A stretch of DNA of 24,842 nucleotides from an uncultured Bacillota bacterium. GTDB lineage: Bacteria; Bacillota; Clostridia; Peptostreptococcales; Anaerovoracaceae. The notes below the pieces were generated by a model. The model saw nothing but the letters and a program-made list of their open reading frames with translations. It was not told the DNA's origin and searched no databases. Of this stretch, positions 1 through 6,717 are shown piece after piece. The position numbers and the translations under genes are program-made. Positions within the stretch are counted from its first letter, which is position 1. Each line of letters begins with the position of its first letter. The stretch is from assembly GCA_946546075.1 (NCBI GenBank), contig CAMNNV010000003.1:1-24842 (forward strand), written 5' to 3'.

Positions 1-321
1 ACCATGGAGAGAGACATCGCGGCGAAAGTGTACGAGCAGTACGGTGTGATACTGGCAGGGATCGGGATCTATTCCATGAATACGCAGGATGACGAGATCG
101 TGGCGATGCGTTCCAAAATTACCCACATCATCATGGAACATGAAGGCGTTCTCCAGATCCACGGTTTCTATGTGGACCAGGAGAAGAAGACGATCCAGCT
201 GGATATCATACTGGATTACGATTTCAAAGACAGAAAAGACATGTACGAGCATATCAGACAGGAAATTCAAGAGTTATATCCTGACTATAAACTTGCTATG
301 CTCATGGATATAGATATATAA
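1..321 (+). CDS. Cation diffusion facilitator transporter, C-terminal fragment (5' end outside window)
   Basis: The reading frame is open from the first base and ends at TAA 319-321, so this is the tail of a longer gene. The ATG at base 4 is probably internal. The roughly 106 visible residues lack membrane helices. They look like the cytosolic dimerisation domain that closes CDF metal/proton antiporters: a helix, the strand phrase EGVLQIHGFYVD, then IQLDIILDYD and a final helix ending PDYKLAMLMDIDI. In the family this domain dimerises and senses metal below the six-helix transport domain. I infer that a zinc, manganese or iron exporter lies upstream, and the substrate cannot be told from this part. 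The stop codon overlaps the putative -10 element of the typA promoter. The family call rests on recognition of the domain pattern without the transmembrane part. Confidence 0.72.
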   Translation, partial: TMERDIAAKVYEQYGVILAGIGIYSMNTQDDEIVAMRSKITHIIMEHEGVLQIHGFYVDQEKKTIQLDIILDYDFKDRKDMYEHIRQEIQELYPDYKLAMLMDIDI

Positions 322-337
322 TATACAGTTGTATATT
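293..337 (+). promoter_or_regulatory. Putative typA promoter with overlapping palindromic operator
   Basis: TTGCTA at 293-298 and a perfect TATAAT at 317-322 are separated by 18 bases. An 8-bp perfect inverted repeat, AATATACA at 320-327 and TGTATATT at 330-337 with a 2-base centre, overlaps the -10 box and the expected start site. A protein bound there could block transcription of typA. Promoter and palindrome are seen directly; the regulatory role is inferred. Confidence 0.45.
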
Positions 338-360
338 CACAAAGAAAGCAGGAAAGATAA

Positions 361-2241
361 ATGGCTGACAAGCAGAAAATCATCAATATTGCAGTGATCG
401 CCCACGTCGATGCAGGTAAGTCCACACTGGTGGATGCATTCCTGAACCAGAGCGGCGTTTTCAGAGAGAACGAAAAGGTCGTGGACTGCGTCATGGACAG
501 CGACGATATCGAGAGAGAAAGAGGCATCACGATTTACTCGAAGAACTGTTCCGTCATGTACGGGGACACGAAGATCAACATCGTGGACACACCGGGACAT
601 GCAGACTTTTCATCGGAAGTAGAGCGAATCATCAAGACCGTGGACACCGTTATCCTTCTGGTGGACTCCAGTGAAGGTCCGATGCCGCAGACGAGATTCG
701 TCCTTCAGAAATCTCTGGAACAGGGACTGAACCCGATCCTTCTCATCAACAAGATCGACAAGAAAGATGCCCGCATAGCAGAAGTAGAAGACGAAGTTCT
801 GGAGCTCTTCATGGACCTGAACGCCAACGAAAAGCAGCTGGACTTCCCGACACTCTACGGCATCGCAAGACAGGGCATCGTAGTATATGACCCTGCAGAT
901 GTGGAGAACATCCAGATCGGCGAGGGAGAAACGAAGATAAAGAAGAGTGCCAGAGGCATGGCAGGCCTGGACATCACGCCGCTCTTTGAGACGATCATCA
1001 AGCACTGCGACGCGTATCCGGATAAGGACGCGGAACCTTTGCAGCTGCAGATCAGTGCGCTGGCTTACGATGATTACATCGGAAGACTGGGCATCGGAAG
1101 AGTCACCAAGGGTGTGGTCAAGGCGGCACAGACCATCGCCGTATGTGAGGGCGACGGTGAAATCAGACAGAGGAAGATCAACCAGGTATTCGTATACAGA
1201 GGCCTCGGACGCGTGCCCGTCGACGAGGCGAGGGCGGGAGACATCGTAGTCGTTTCCGGAATCGCGGACATCTCCATCGGAGAGACCATCTGCGACCCGG
1301 CAGCACCGGATCCCCTCGAGATGATCCACATCGAAGAGCCGACACTGAGCATGAACTTTATGGTCAACAAATCGCCATTCGCAGGCAAAGTCGGCAAGTA
1401 CGTGACATCCCGCCACATCAGGGAGCGCCTGATGAAAGAACTGGAGGTAAACGTCGGACTCCGAGTCGAAGAGACGGATTCCACCGACAGCTTCAAAGTA
1501 TCCGGAAGAGGCGAGCTGCACCTTTCCATCCTCATCGAAAACATGCGCCGTGAAGGCTACGAACTGGCAGTCTCAAAGCCTGAGGTCATCATGAGAAGAG
1601 GCCCGAAGAACGAGGTGCTGGAGCCGATGGAAGAAGTGGTCGTCAGCGTGCCGGATGAATACAGCGGCTCCGTCATAAGCAAGCTCAATGTCCGCAAAGG
1701 TATCATGAGGGAGATGCAAAGTGAGAACGGCTACACCCGCCTGTCATATCTTGCGCCGACCCGTGGTCTTCTGGGATACAGAAGTGAGTTCATCAACGAC
1801 ACGAGAGGTGAGGGCACCATGGTCCGCCGGTTCGAGTGCTTCGGCGAATATGCCGGTGACATCCCACAGAGGACCAATGGCGTTGCTATCGCCCAAGAAG
1901 AAGGCGTCACGACACCGTATGCCATCTTCAACATCAGCGAACGTGTCCAGATGTTCGTTGAGCCGGGCGTGCATGTATACGAGGGAATGATCGTAGGCAT
2001 GAATGCCAGAAGCGATGACATGGTAGTCAACCCGTGCAAAGCCAAGAAACAGACGAATATGCGTGCTGCGGGAAGCGATGAGAACATCAAACTTGCTCCG
2101 GCCAGAGTCTTCACACTGGAGGAAGCGCTGGAGTTCATAGATGATGACGAACTCGTGGAAGTAGTACCTGACGATATAAGACTTCGCAAGAAACTTTTGC
2201 ATGAACTGGAAAGACGCAGAAGCGGCAGGAATATCAAGTAA
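361..2241 (+). CDS. typA: Ribosome-associated GTPase TypA/BipA
   Basis: This 626-residue translational GTPase of the EF-G/LepA superfamily has the usual TypA length. In the family, TypA binds the 70S ribosome at the elongation-factor site and supports 50S assembly and growth under stress. G motifs are visible: G1 AHVDAGKST (residues 14-22), the switch phrase ERERGITI with its Thr at 57, G3 DTPGH (76-80) and G4 NKID (130-133). EF-Tu-like domain II, EF-G-like domains III and V and the TypA-specific C-terminal domain follow, with the late phrases PTRGLLGYRSEF and NVRKGIMREM. Position 18 of the P-loop is Ala, where many TypA proteins have His (AHVDHGKTT). The ATG at 361 follows an AGGAAAG site. 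The gene lies 39 bases after the CDF gene with its own likely promoter, and 20 bases before a small membrane-protein gene. Confidence 0.97.
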   Translation: MADKQKIINIAVIAHVDAGKSTLVDAFLNQSGVFRENEKVVDCVMDSDDIERERGITIYSKNCSVMYGDTKINIVDTPGHADFSSEVERIIKTVDTVILLVDSSEGPMPQTRFVLQKSLEQGLNPILLINKIDKKDARIAEVEDEVLELFMDLNANEKQLDFPTLYGIARQGIVVYDPADVENIQIGEGETKIKKSARGMAGLDITPLFETIIKHCDAYPDKDAEPLQLQISALAYDDYIGRLGIGRVTKGVVKAAQTIAVCEGDGEIRQRKINQVFVYRGLGRVPVDEARAGDIVVVSGIADISIGETICDPAAPDPLEMIHIEEPTLSMNFMVNKSPFAGKVGKYVTSRHIRERLMKELEVNVGLRVEETDSTDSFKVSGRGELHLSILIENMRREGYELAVSKPEVIMRRGPKNEVLEPMEEVVVSVPDEYSGSVISKLNVRKGIMREMQSENGYTRLSYLAPTRGLLGYRSEFINDTRGEGTMVRRFECFGEYAGDIPQRTNGVAIAQEEGVTTPYAIFNISERVQMFVEPGVHVYEGMIVGMNARSDDMVVNPCKAKKQTNMRAAGSDENIKLAPARVFTLEEALEFIDDDELVEVVPDDIRLRKKLLHELERRRSGRNIK

Positions 2242-2261
2242 ACCATGAAAGGAGATCAGAC

Positions 2262-2516
2262 ATGGGAAATGGTGTTATAGGTAAGATATTGTATTTTTGG
2301 ATATTCATTATAGGCGCACTGTTTTTCGCAAAGGTGCTGCATTTCGTGCAGACTGACAGGCAGCTGATCATCTTCCTCATCGCCGTAGCTGTAGTGTATA
2401 TTGTCTGGAATATCGCAAGGGAGATCGGTAAGAGAAGACGTGCCGACAGAGAATGGGCTGAAGGCAAGAACAAAGCTCCGGTGCATAAAGGGCAGAGCAA
2501 AAAGAAGAAAAGGTAA
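2262..2516 (+). CDS. Small two-helix membrane protein of unknown function
   Basis: This 84-residue protein has two hydrophobic segments, about residues 7-27 (ILYFWIFIIGALFFAKVL) and 34-52 (LIIFLIAVAVVYIVWNI). A strongly basic hydrophilic tail ends GQSKKKKR. The tail should be cytosolic by the positive-inside rule, giving both ends inside. A good Shine-Dalgarno site (AAAGGAGA) precedes the ATG by about 7 bases. The gene starts 20 bases after typA, so the two are probably co-transcribed. I do not recognise a family. A lysine-rich tail on a small membrane protein could contact RNA or acidic lipids, but this is only a possibility. Structured element A begins directly after its stop. Confidence 0.72.
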   Translation: MGNGVIGKILYFWIFIIGALFFAKVLHFVQTDRQLIIFLIAVAVVYIVWNIAREIGKRRRADREWAEGKNKAPVHKGQSKKKKR

Positions 2517-2520
2517 TATG

Positions 2521-2695
2521 TTTGTGCTGCGGTGACGTCCTCATCGCAGGCGACCATGCCGACTTGCTCACAGAAAATAGAACCCCAGAGAAACTCGCCT
2601 CGATACATTGAGGGCTCAGACAGTCTCTGGGGTTTATCTATTTTCTGGGTTCGCTTCGCCGGAGGCCGCGGGCTGCTCTTGCGGAATGTCACGCA
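2521..2695 (+). repeat. Structured intergenic repeat, copy A
   Basis: This is copy A of a dispersed element also found at 24447-24630 and 24655-24800. Shared parts with copy B, in order: GGTGACG; TCCTC-TCGC-GGCGA-CAT (2539-2557); CTCACAGAAAA then AGAACCC (2567-2585); the central hairpin; and a downstream block GCTCTTGCGGAATGTCA (2675-2691), which matches GCTCCTGCGGATTGTTA after copy B at nearly the same distance. A 9-bp 5' hairpin is possible, CTGCGGTGA (2527-2535) with TCATCGCAG (2541-2549), one pair being G-T. The element starts within a few bases of the preceding stop codon, so it is likely the 3' UTR of the typA transcript or a separate small RNA. Confidence 0.72.
2571..2647 (+). terminator. 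Long bulged hairpin of copy A, terminator-like with conserved internal loop
   Basis: The outer helix CAGAAAATAG (2571-2580) pairs with 2638-2647. A 3-base bulge, TAT, lies at 2635-2637. The inner 11-bp helix AACCCCAGAGA (2581-2591) pairs with TCTCTGGGGTT (2624-2634). The internal loop has AACTC (2592-2596) opposite TCAGACAG (2616-2623), capped by an imperfect GCCTC/GAGGGC hairpin. The T-rich 3' arm pairing with an A-rich 5' arm resembles an intrinsic terminator. The conserved loop is not explained by termination alone. Confidence 0.7.
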
Positions 2696-2741
2696 GCACA
2701 AACAGAGCTCACGAGAGGTAATAATCCCTGGGAGGGGCCGG

Positions 2742-3084
2742 CTAAAACTTTTTGAGAAAAATCATACGATGCTTTTAGTTAGTCGTTCAACTCCTGGCAC
2801 ATACTAAAACCATTTAAGAAAAACCGAACGATAGTTTTAAACCAACGCTCAGTTCCTGGCGCATACTAAAACTATTTGAGAAAAATCGGACGATAGTTTT
2901 AAACCAGCGCTTAGTACCAGGTTCTTGCTAAAACTTTTTGGGGAAAACCGAACGATAGTTTTAAACCAACGCTCAGTTCCTGGCGCATACTAAAACTATT
3001 TGAGAAAAATCGGACGATAGTTTTAAACCAGCGCTTAGTACCAGGTTCTTACTAAAACTATTTGAGAAAAACCGGAGAATAGTT
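2742..3084 (+). repeat. Tandem array of 62-bp palindrome-containing repeats (5 full units plus a partial sixth)
   Basis: Units start at 2742, 2804, 2866, 2928, 2990 and 3052, each exactly 62 bp; the sixth decays after about 33 bp. Each unit starts CTAAAAC and carries inverted arms, TAAAACTAT and ATAGTTTTA, around a 17-base A-rich centre; the arms are perfect in units 3 and 5. A 26-base linker follows. Linkers alternate between a type with CAGTTCCTGGCGCATA (units 2 and 4, diverged in unit 1) and a type with TAGTACCAGGTTCTT (units 3 and 5). The block 2820-2926 is identical to 2944-3050, so a 124-bp dimer was duplicated recently. The period is not a multiple of three and no open frame crosses it, so it is non-coding. 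The function is unknown. Confidence 0.9.
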
Positions 3085-3102
3085 AAGAGAGACAGCGGAA
3101 GA

Positions 3103-3140
3103 GTAATACCTTTCCTGCTATATACGAGAAAAGGTATTAC
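3103..3140. repeat. Isolated 11-bp inverted repeat
   Basis: GTAATACCTTT (3103-3113) and AAAGGTATTAC (3130-3140) are perfect inverted repeats around a 16-base centre. No T-run follows, so it is not an intrinsic terminator. The left arm, AGTAATACCTTTC, resembles AGTAATACACTTC at 3235-3247, just after the GntR promoter. It may therefore be a second operator of the same regulator. That link is inferred. Confidence 0.5.
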
Positions 3141-3188
3141 CGGAAATCATTATTAACTGCAGCAAATTGAAATTATCAAAAAAAGGTG

Positions 3189-3241
3189 TTGACAGATGCC
3201 AGTGCATGTATTATTGTACTAAGTAGTTAATACAGTAATAC
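3189..3241 (+). promoter_or_regulatory. Promoter and candidate operator of the GntR-ABC operon
   Basis: A consensus -35, TTGACA (3189-3194), lies 17 bases before TATTGT (3212-3217). An imperfect nested palindrome overlaps the -10 box and start region: GTACTA (3216-3221) against TAATAC (3236-3241), and GTA (3223-3225) against TAC (3231-3233), both centred near 3228. GntR regulators of the YtrA type commonly repress their own operon from such a position, so autoregulation is likely. Confidence 0.6.
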
Positions 3242-3277
3242 ACTTCAAGAACCGAGTATAGAAAAGGAGAGTTGCTA

Positions 3278-3655
3278 ATGGAATGGTTTTTTAAGAATGG
3301 CATCCCGATCTATACGCAGATAATCGATGAGATGACGATGAGGATAGCGAGTGGAGCATATGCTCCCGGAGACAAGCTCCCTTCGGTGCGTGAGCTGGCG
3401 ATGGATGCGGGGGTGAACCCCAATACCATGCAGAAAGCAATGGCTGAGATGGAGCGAAGAGGCCTTGTGTTTTCGGAGAGGACGAGCGGAAGGTTCGTCA
3501 CGCAGGACGAGAACGTACTCAGGAAACTTCACGAAGACCTGGCCAGAACGTATCTTAGTGAACTCACTGAGAAACTGCAGAAGATCGGTATGGACAGAGA
3601 CGAGATCAGAAATGTCGTAGACAGCTGGCTCGCAGAGGATAATCAGGAGGTGTAG
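3278..3655 (+). CDS. GntR-family transcriptional regulator, YtrA-like
   Basis: This 125-residue regulator has an N-terminal winged helix-turn-helix at about residues 10-76. The family phrases are IYTQIIDEM, GDKLPSVRELA and VNPNTMQKAMAEMERRGLV. Only a short helical tail of about 45 residues follows, with no ligand-binding domain of the FCR or UTRA kind. This compact form is typical of the YtrA subfamily, which sits at the head of ABC-transporter operons and usually represses them. The ATG at 3278 is preferred over an in-frame TTG at 3272 because the AAAGGAGA site (3263-3270) is 7 bases from the ATG and only 1 from the TTG. The gene is 1 base upstream of the ATPase gene, which supports the role. 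The inducing signal is unknown. Confidence 0.9.
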   Translation: MEWFFKNGIPIYTQIIDEMTMRIASGAYAPGDKLPSVRELAMDAGVNPNTMQKAMAEMERRGLVFSERTSGRFVTQDENVLRKLHEDLARTYLSELTEKLQKIGMDRDEIRNVVDSWLAEDNQEV

Positions 3656-3656
3656 C

Positions 3657-4352
3657 ATGGCGAGAATAGAGATAGAACATCTCACGAAGATGTTTGGGAG
3701 CCGGATAGCTTTGGAAGATGTGAGCCTCTCTTTGGAGAAGGGGCAGATCGTGGGACTTCTCGGACCGAATGGCAGCGGCAAGACGACGCTGATAAAGACT
3801 TTGAATGGACTTCTCACACCGACCCACGGCAGTGTGAGGATCAATGATATGACGCCCGGCGTTGAGACGAAGAAGCGCGTGGCATATCTTCCGGACAGGA
3901 CAGCGCTGCCGGAGCACATGACGACTTTGCAGCTGATGGAGCTGTACGCGGATTTCTTCGCAGACTTTGACAGGCAGAAGGCAGAGGCCATGGCGGAGGA
4001 CCTTGGGATCGATTTCAACCAGACCCTCAAAAAGATGTCGAAGGGAACGAAGGAGAAACTGCAGCTGATACTGGTCATGGCAAGAAAGGCAGACGTGTAT
4101 CTGCTGGACGAGCCGATCGGCGGTGTGGACCCTGCAACGAGGGACTACATCCTCAAGACGATCATATCGAATTACAATGAGGACGCTGTCGTGGTGATCT
4201 CGACACATTTGATCAGCGATATCGAATCGGTCCTCGATGATGTGGTCTTCATAAAAGATGGTAAGCTCGTTCTCCACAAGACAGCCGAGCAGATCAGAGA
4301 AGAAGACGGTAAGAGCGTCGATCAGCTTTTCAGGGAGGTGTTCAGATGTTAG
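3657..4352 (+). CDS. ABC transporter ATP-binding protein
   Basis: This 231-residue nucleotide-binding subunit has the Walker A sequence GPNGSGKTT at residues 36-44. An atypical signature region, KMSKGTKEKLQL, falls near 121-132, followed by Walker B VYLLDEP, the D-loop GGVDPATR and the switch histidine in STHLI. The form matches the ATPases paired with ABC-2-like permeases in YtrA-type operons, which export antimicrobial compounds or respond to cell-envelope stress. It lies 1 base after the GntR gene, and its stop overlaps the permease start by 7 bases (4346-4352), so translation is probably coupled. The transported compound cannot be told from the sequence. Confidence 0.93.
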   Translation: MARIEIEHLTKMFGSRIALEDVSLSLEKGQIVGLLGPNGSGKTTLIKTLNGLLTPTHGSVRINDMTPGVETKKRVAYLPDRTALPEHMTTLQLMELYADFFADFDRQKAEAMAEDLGIDFNQTLKKMSKGTKEKLQLILVMARKADVYLLDEPIGGVDPATRDYILKTIISNYNEDAVVVISTHLISDIESVLDDVVFIKDGKLVLHKTAEQIREEDGKSVDQLFREVFRC

Positions 4353-5122
4353 GCAAACTTTTGAAATATGAGATACCCGCACTTGGCCGCAAACTGATCC
4401 CTTTGTATATCGCGTGGCTTGTGGCATCGGTGCTTCTGGGGTTCGCAGTAGGCGAGACGGTCGCCAAGCCTGAGATATTCGTAGTGATCTCCGCACTCAT
4501 CTATTCCATGGTAACAGCAGCCGTCGTGGTGATGGCCGTCATCCTGGTGGTGCAAAGATACAGGCAGAGCCTGCTGGGAGATGAGGGGTACTTCAATATG
4601 GTGCTCCCTGTGACTTCGCTAGAGCATATCGCGAACAAAACGATCTCGGCTCTCATCTGGGTCGTCATCTCGGTCGTTGCAGCAGCTCTTTCGGGACTGT
4701 TGATCGCATTGTCCAGCGGAGCATTGAGTTTCAGAGAACTGTTCAGTATGGACATGTGGGCAGAGATCCTGAAAGGATTGGATCTCGGAGGCGTTGCGAT
4801 ATCCATCGAGTTTATAATTCTCGCGCTGCTGAGCGCGGCAAAGAGCATCCTTGCGATCTATGCGGCTCTTACCATAGGACACCAGGTCAGCAGGAGAGTA
4901 TGGCTCGCTTCCATCGGGGCATATATCGGGTTCATGATCTGTGAATCTTTCGTAGGATGGGTCGCGATGCTGATATCCGGGAATATGGAATCTCTGATGA
5001 TGAACGGTCCCTTCGCATCACAATCGTTCATGGCGATATCATTTGCCACGACGATCCTCCTCGGCGCAGCTTACTTCTTCCTCTGCAATTACTTCATAGG
5101 CAAGAGGCTGAACCTGGATTAA
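4346..5122 (+). CDS. ABC-2-type transporter permease
   Basis: This 258-residue integral membrane protein has about six hydrophobic segments, roughly residues 18-37, 45-69, 101-125, 150-178, 186-212 and 229-251. The cytoplasmic phrase GDEGYFNMVLPVTS between the second and third helices is characteristic of Clostridia permeases paired with GntR/ABC operons. It should form a homodimer, or pair with another permease, and be driven by the ATPase encoded just upstream. GGGAGGTG lies 5 bases before the ATG at 4346. This is the last gene of the operon, ending 14 bases before a strong bidirectional terminator. No extracellular protease or peptidase domain is fused to it. Confidence 0.87.
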   Translation: MLGKLLKYEIPALGRKLIPLYIAWLVASVLLGFAVGETVAKPEIFVVISALIYSMVTAAVVVMAVILVVQRYRQSLLGDEGYFNMVLPVTSLEHIANKTISALIWVVISVVAAALSGLLIALSSGALSFRELFSMDMWAEILKGLDLGGVAISIEFIILALLSAAKSILAIYAALTIGHQVSRRVWLASIGAYIGFMICESFVGWVAMLISGNMESLMMNGPFASQSFMAISFATTILLGAAYFFLCNYFIGKRLNLD

Positions 5123-5136
5123 GAATCAAAAACAAT

Positions 5137-5168
5137 AAAACGGCGGTCCCGCTGGGGATCGCCGTTTT
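5137..5168. terminator. Bidirectional intrinsic terminator
   Basis: A 14-bp stem, AAAACGGCGGTCCC (5137-5150) with GGGATCGCCGTTTT (5155-5168), contains one G-T pair and closes a GCTG loop. The A-run on one side and T-run on the other let it end both the permease operon (+) and the L,D-transpeptidase gene (-), which converge here. Confidence 0.9.
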
Positions 5169-5179
5169 CGTATCCATTT

Positions 5180-6580
5180 TTAGTAGTGCATCAGCACCGG
5201 CATGTTCACCTTGACCTGGTCGAACAGGCCTTTGATCTTGTCCTTCGGCATGTTGACGCATCCGTGGGAACCGTTCGTCTTCCAGATGTCACCGCCGAAT
5301 TCTGTCCTCCAGTTGGAATCGTGAAGGCCGATGCCGTTCGGTGTAATGCCCATCCAGTACTTGGCTGGGACAGCGTATTTGGTACCGTCTGCATTCGTCC
5401 CGTGCATCGTCACATCTGTAAGTTTGTTCTTCAGATACCAGGTGCCCTCCGGAGTCGCTTTGCCTTTTGATTTATCTCCGGAAACGACGGAGCAGCGGAA
5501 CTTGTTCTTGCCATTCACGTAAAGGGTGACGCGCTGCTTCCCAAGGTCCACGTCGATATACGTATCGCCGATACCATCCTGGTATTCCGTGAAGCCCGTG
5601 TTGCTGTATTCCGGTTTGCGGCTCACGTCTTTGCCTGATTCGAGATCTTTTTTGAGCTTCTTGACTTCAGCTCCCTGATCGATCGTCCATCCATATGTGC
5701 CGCCTTTGACGGTGACGGTCTGGCCTTCAAAGGTCTTGATGGTCCTCTTGATGCCCACGTTGTTGTACTTGTCCGCCATGCCCTTGACGAATGTCTCGAT
5801 GCCTTTGTTGTTGATGTCACCGGATCCGTCGGTAGCATAGAAGCTTGCCAGATCTTCAGGGGAGATGGTAAAGGTGGAATCTCCCATCTCGTAGGTGATC
5901 TTCTGGCCGAGACGTTCTTTGCAGAAGGTCTGATATGCTGCGAGCTGCGGATCGTCTGAAAGAACTTTTGGCTGTCTGTAGTACTCTTCTTCGCTGTATG
6001 CCAGGCTCGTCTTGCCGGCTGATATATTCTTCACTACGGCATCGAAGAACGCGTTCTTATCTACGTCCGTTCCGTATACTTCTTTGACGATAGGGAATTC
6101 CGGATTTGACACATCCACATAGGCATCGTGACCCGGGACGACATCCTCACCCTGCTCCAGGAAAGAAGAGGACATGACTTCTTCTTTGAAACTGTTGGAA
6201 CATGATTTTACCGTATGCTTCAGGTCAACAGAGACCTTCGTGTCGAGGTAGTGGTTCAGGGCCGCCAAGACGAAATTGTCTTTTTTGAGGTTCTCGAACT
6301 GGCTGTCGAGATTGTAGACGCAGCCCAGACTCGTGTAGGAACCCAGTTTCTTGCCCTCTTTATCTGTGACCGTGAACTCCTGATGGTTCCATTTGTTGGT
6401 CAGTGTTTTGGCCGCCTCTTCATATGTCATGTTGGAACAGTCCACGCCGTTCAGCGTGTAGTTCTTGCCGAGATTTTTGGCGGTGTAATCATCGGATTTC
6501 ATGTATGCATATCCAAGGCCTGCAGCAGAACCTGCGGCCACAAAGATAACGATGAGTAAACCAATCAAAAACTTTTTCAT
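5180..6580 (-). CDS. Membrane-anchored L,D-transpeptidase (YkuD domain)
   Basis: This 466-residue protein has an N-terminal transmembrane anchor (residues 4-26, FLIGLLIVIFVAAGSAAG), an extracellular region resembling the peptidoglycan-binding repeats often found in front of YkuD domains, and a C-terminal YkuD catalytic domain from about residue 335. The active site is seen as SHGCVNM with His439 and Cys441, plus an upstream His420 in LHDSNW. The family makes 3-3 cross-links in peptidoglycan or attaches proteins to it, on the outer face of the membrane. An in-frame start 18 codons upstream exists. The start at 6580 is chosen because AGGGGGAA lies just before it and because the signal anchor then begins MKKFL. 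The gene is divergent from dnaE and convergent with the ABC operon, so it is a single-gene unit. Confidence 0.93.
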   Translation of the reverse strand: MKKFLIGLLIVIFVAAGSAAGLGYAYMKSDDYTAKNLGKNYTLNGVDCSNMTYEEAAKTLTNKWNHQEFTVTDKEGKKLGSYTSLGCVYNLDSQFENLKKDNFVLAALNHYLDTKVSVDLKHTVKSCSNSFKEEVMSSSFLEQGEDVVPGHDAYVDVSNPEFPIVKEVYGTDVDKNAFFDAVVKNISAGKTSLAYSEEEYYRQPKVLSDDPQLAAYQTFCKERLGQKITYEMGDSTFTISPEDLASFYATDGSGDINNKGIETFVKGMADKYNNVGIKRTIKTFEGQTVTVKGGTYGWTIDQGAEVKKLKKDLESGKDVSRKPEYSNTGFTEYQDGIGDTYIDVDLGKQRVTLYVNGKNKFRCSVVSGDKSKGKATPEGTWYLKNKLTDVTMHGTNADGTKYAVPAKYWMGITPNGIGLHDSNWRTEFGGDIWKTNGSHGCVNMPKDKIKGLFDQVKVNMPVLMHY

Positions 6581-6605
6581 GCATATTCCCCCTTGTACTA
6601 GATAT

Positions 6606-6634
6606 AGTATAAATTCTTGAGATGCATTATTCAA
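6606..6634 (-). promoter_or_regulatory. Promoter of the L,D-transpeptidase gene
   Basis: On the minus strand TTGAAT (6634-6629) and TATACT (6611-6606) are separated by 17 bases, a near-consensus vegetative promoter. It lies about 25 bases before the start codon. Confidence 0.65.
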
Positions 6635-6664
6635 TACTACGAAATGAAATAATAAGTAGGATTA

Positions 6665-6693
6665 TTTACACCTTTGACAGATAGTGATAAACT
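6665..6693 (+). promoter_or_regulatory. Putative dnaE promoter
   Basis: TTTACA (6665-6670) and TAAACT (6688-6693) are separated by 17 bases, 24 bases before the dnaE ATG. The match is moderate. A TTGACA at 6674-6679 lies inside the spacer but has no good -10 at the right distance. Confidence 0.5.
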
Positions 6694-6717
6694 AAAAAAC
6701 ACGTAAGGAGAAAGAAA

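Noticed and set aside
610..1521. 303-codon open frame on the minus strand inside typA
   Set aside because: Antisense shadow of typA with no ribosome site or family resemblance.
2532..2807. Open frame of 91 codons on the plus strand
   Set aside because: It runs through the structured element and the first 62-bp repeat, has no ribosome site and no recognisable protein character.
2742..3084. CRISPR array, suggested by the regular 62-bp period and palindromic repeats
   Set aside because: The segments between palindromes are not unique spacers; they fall into two alternating, nearly identical types, and no cas gene is nearby.
6580..6634. Longer start of the L,D-transpeptidase (18 extra residues)
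   Set aside because: The extension would place polar residues before the signal anchor and lies over the promoter; the downstream ATG has a good ribosome site and a typical MKKFL start.
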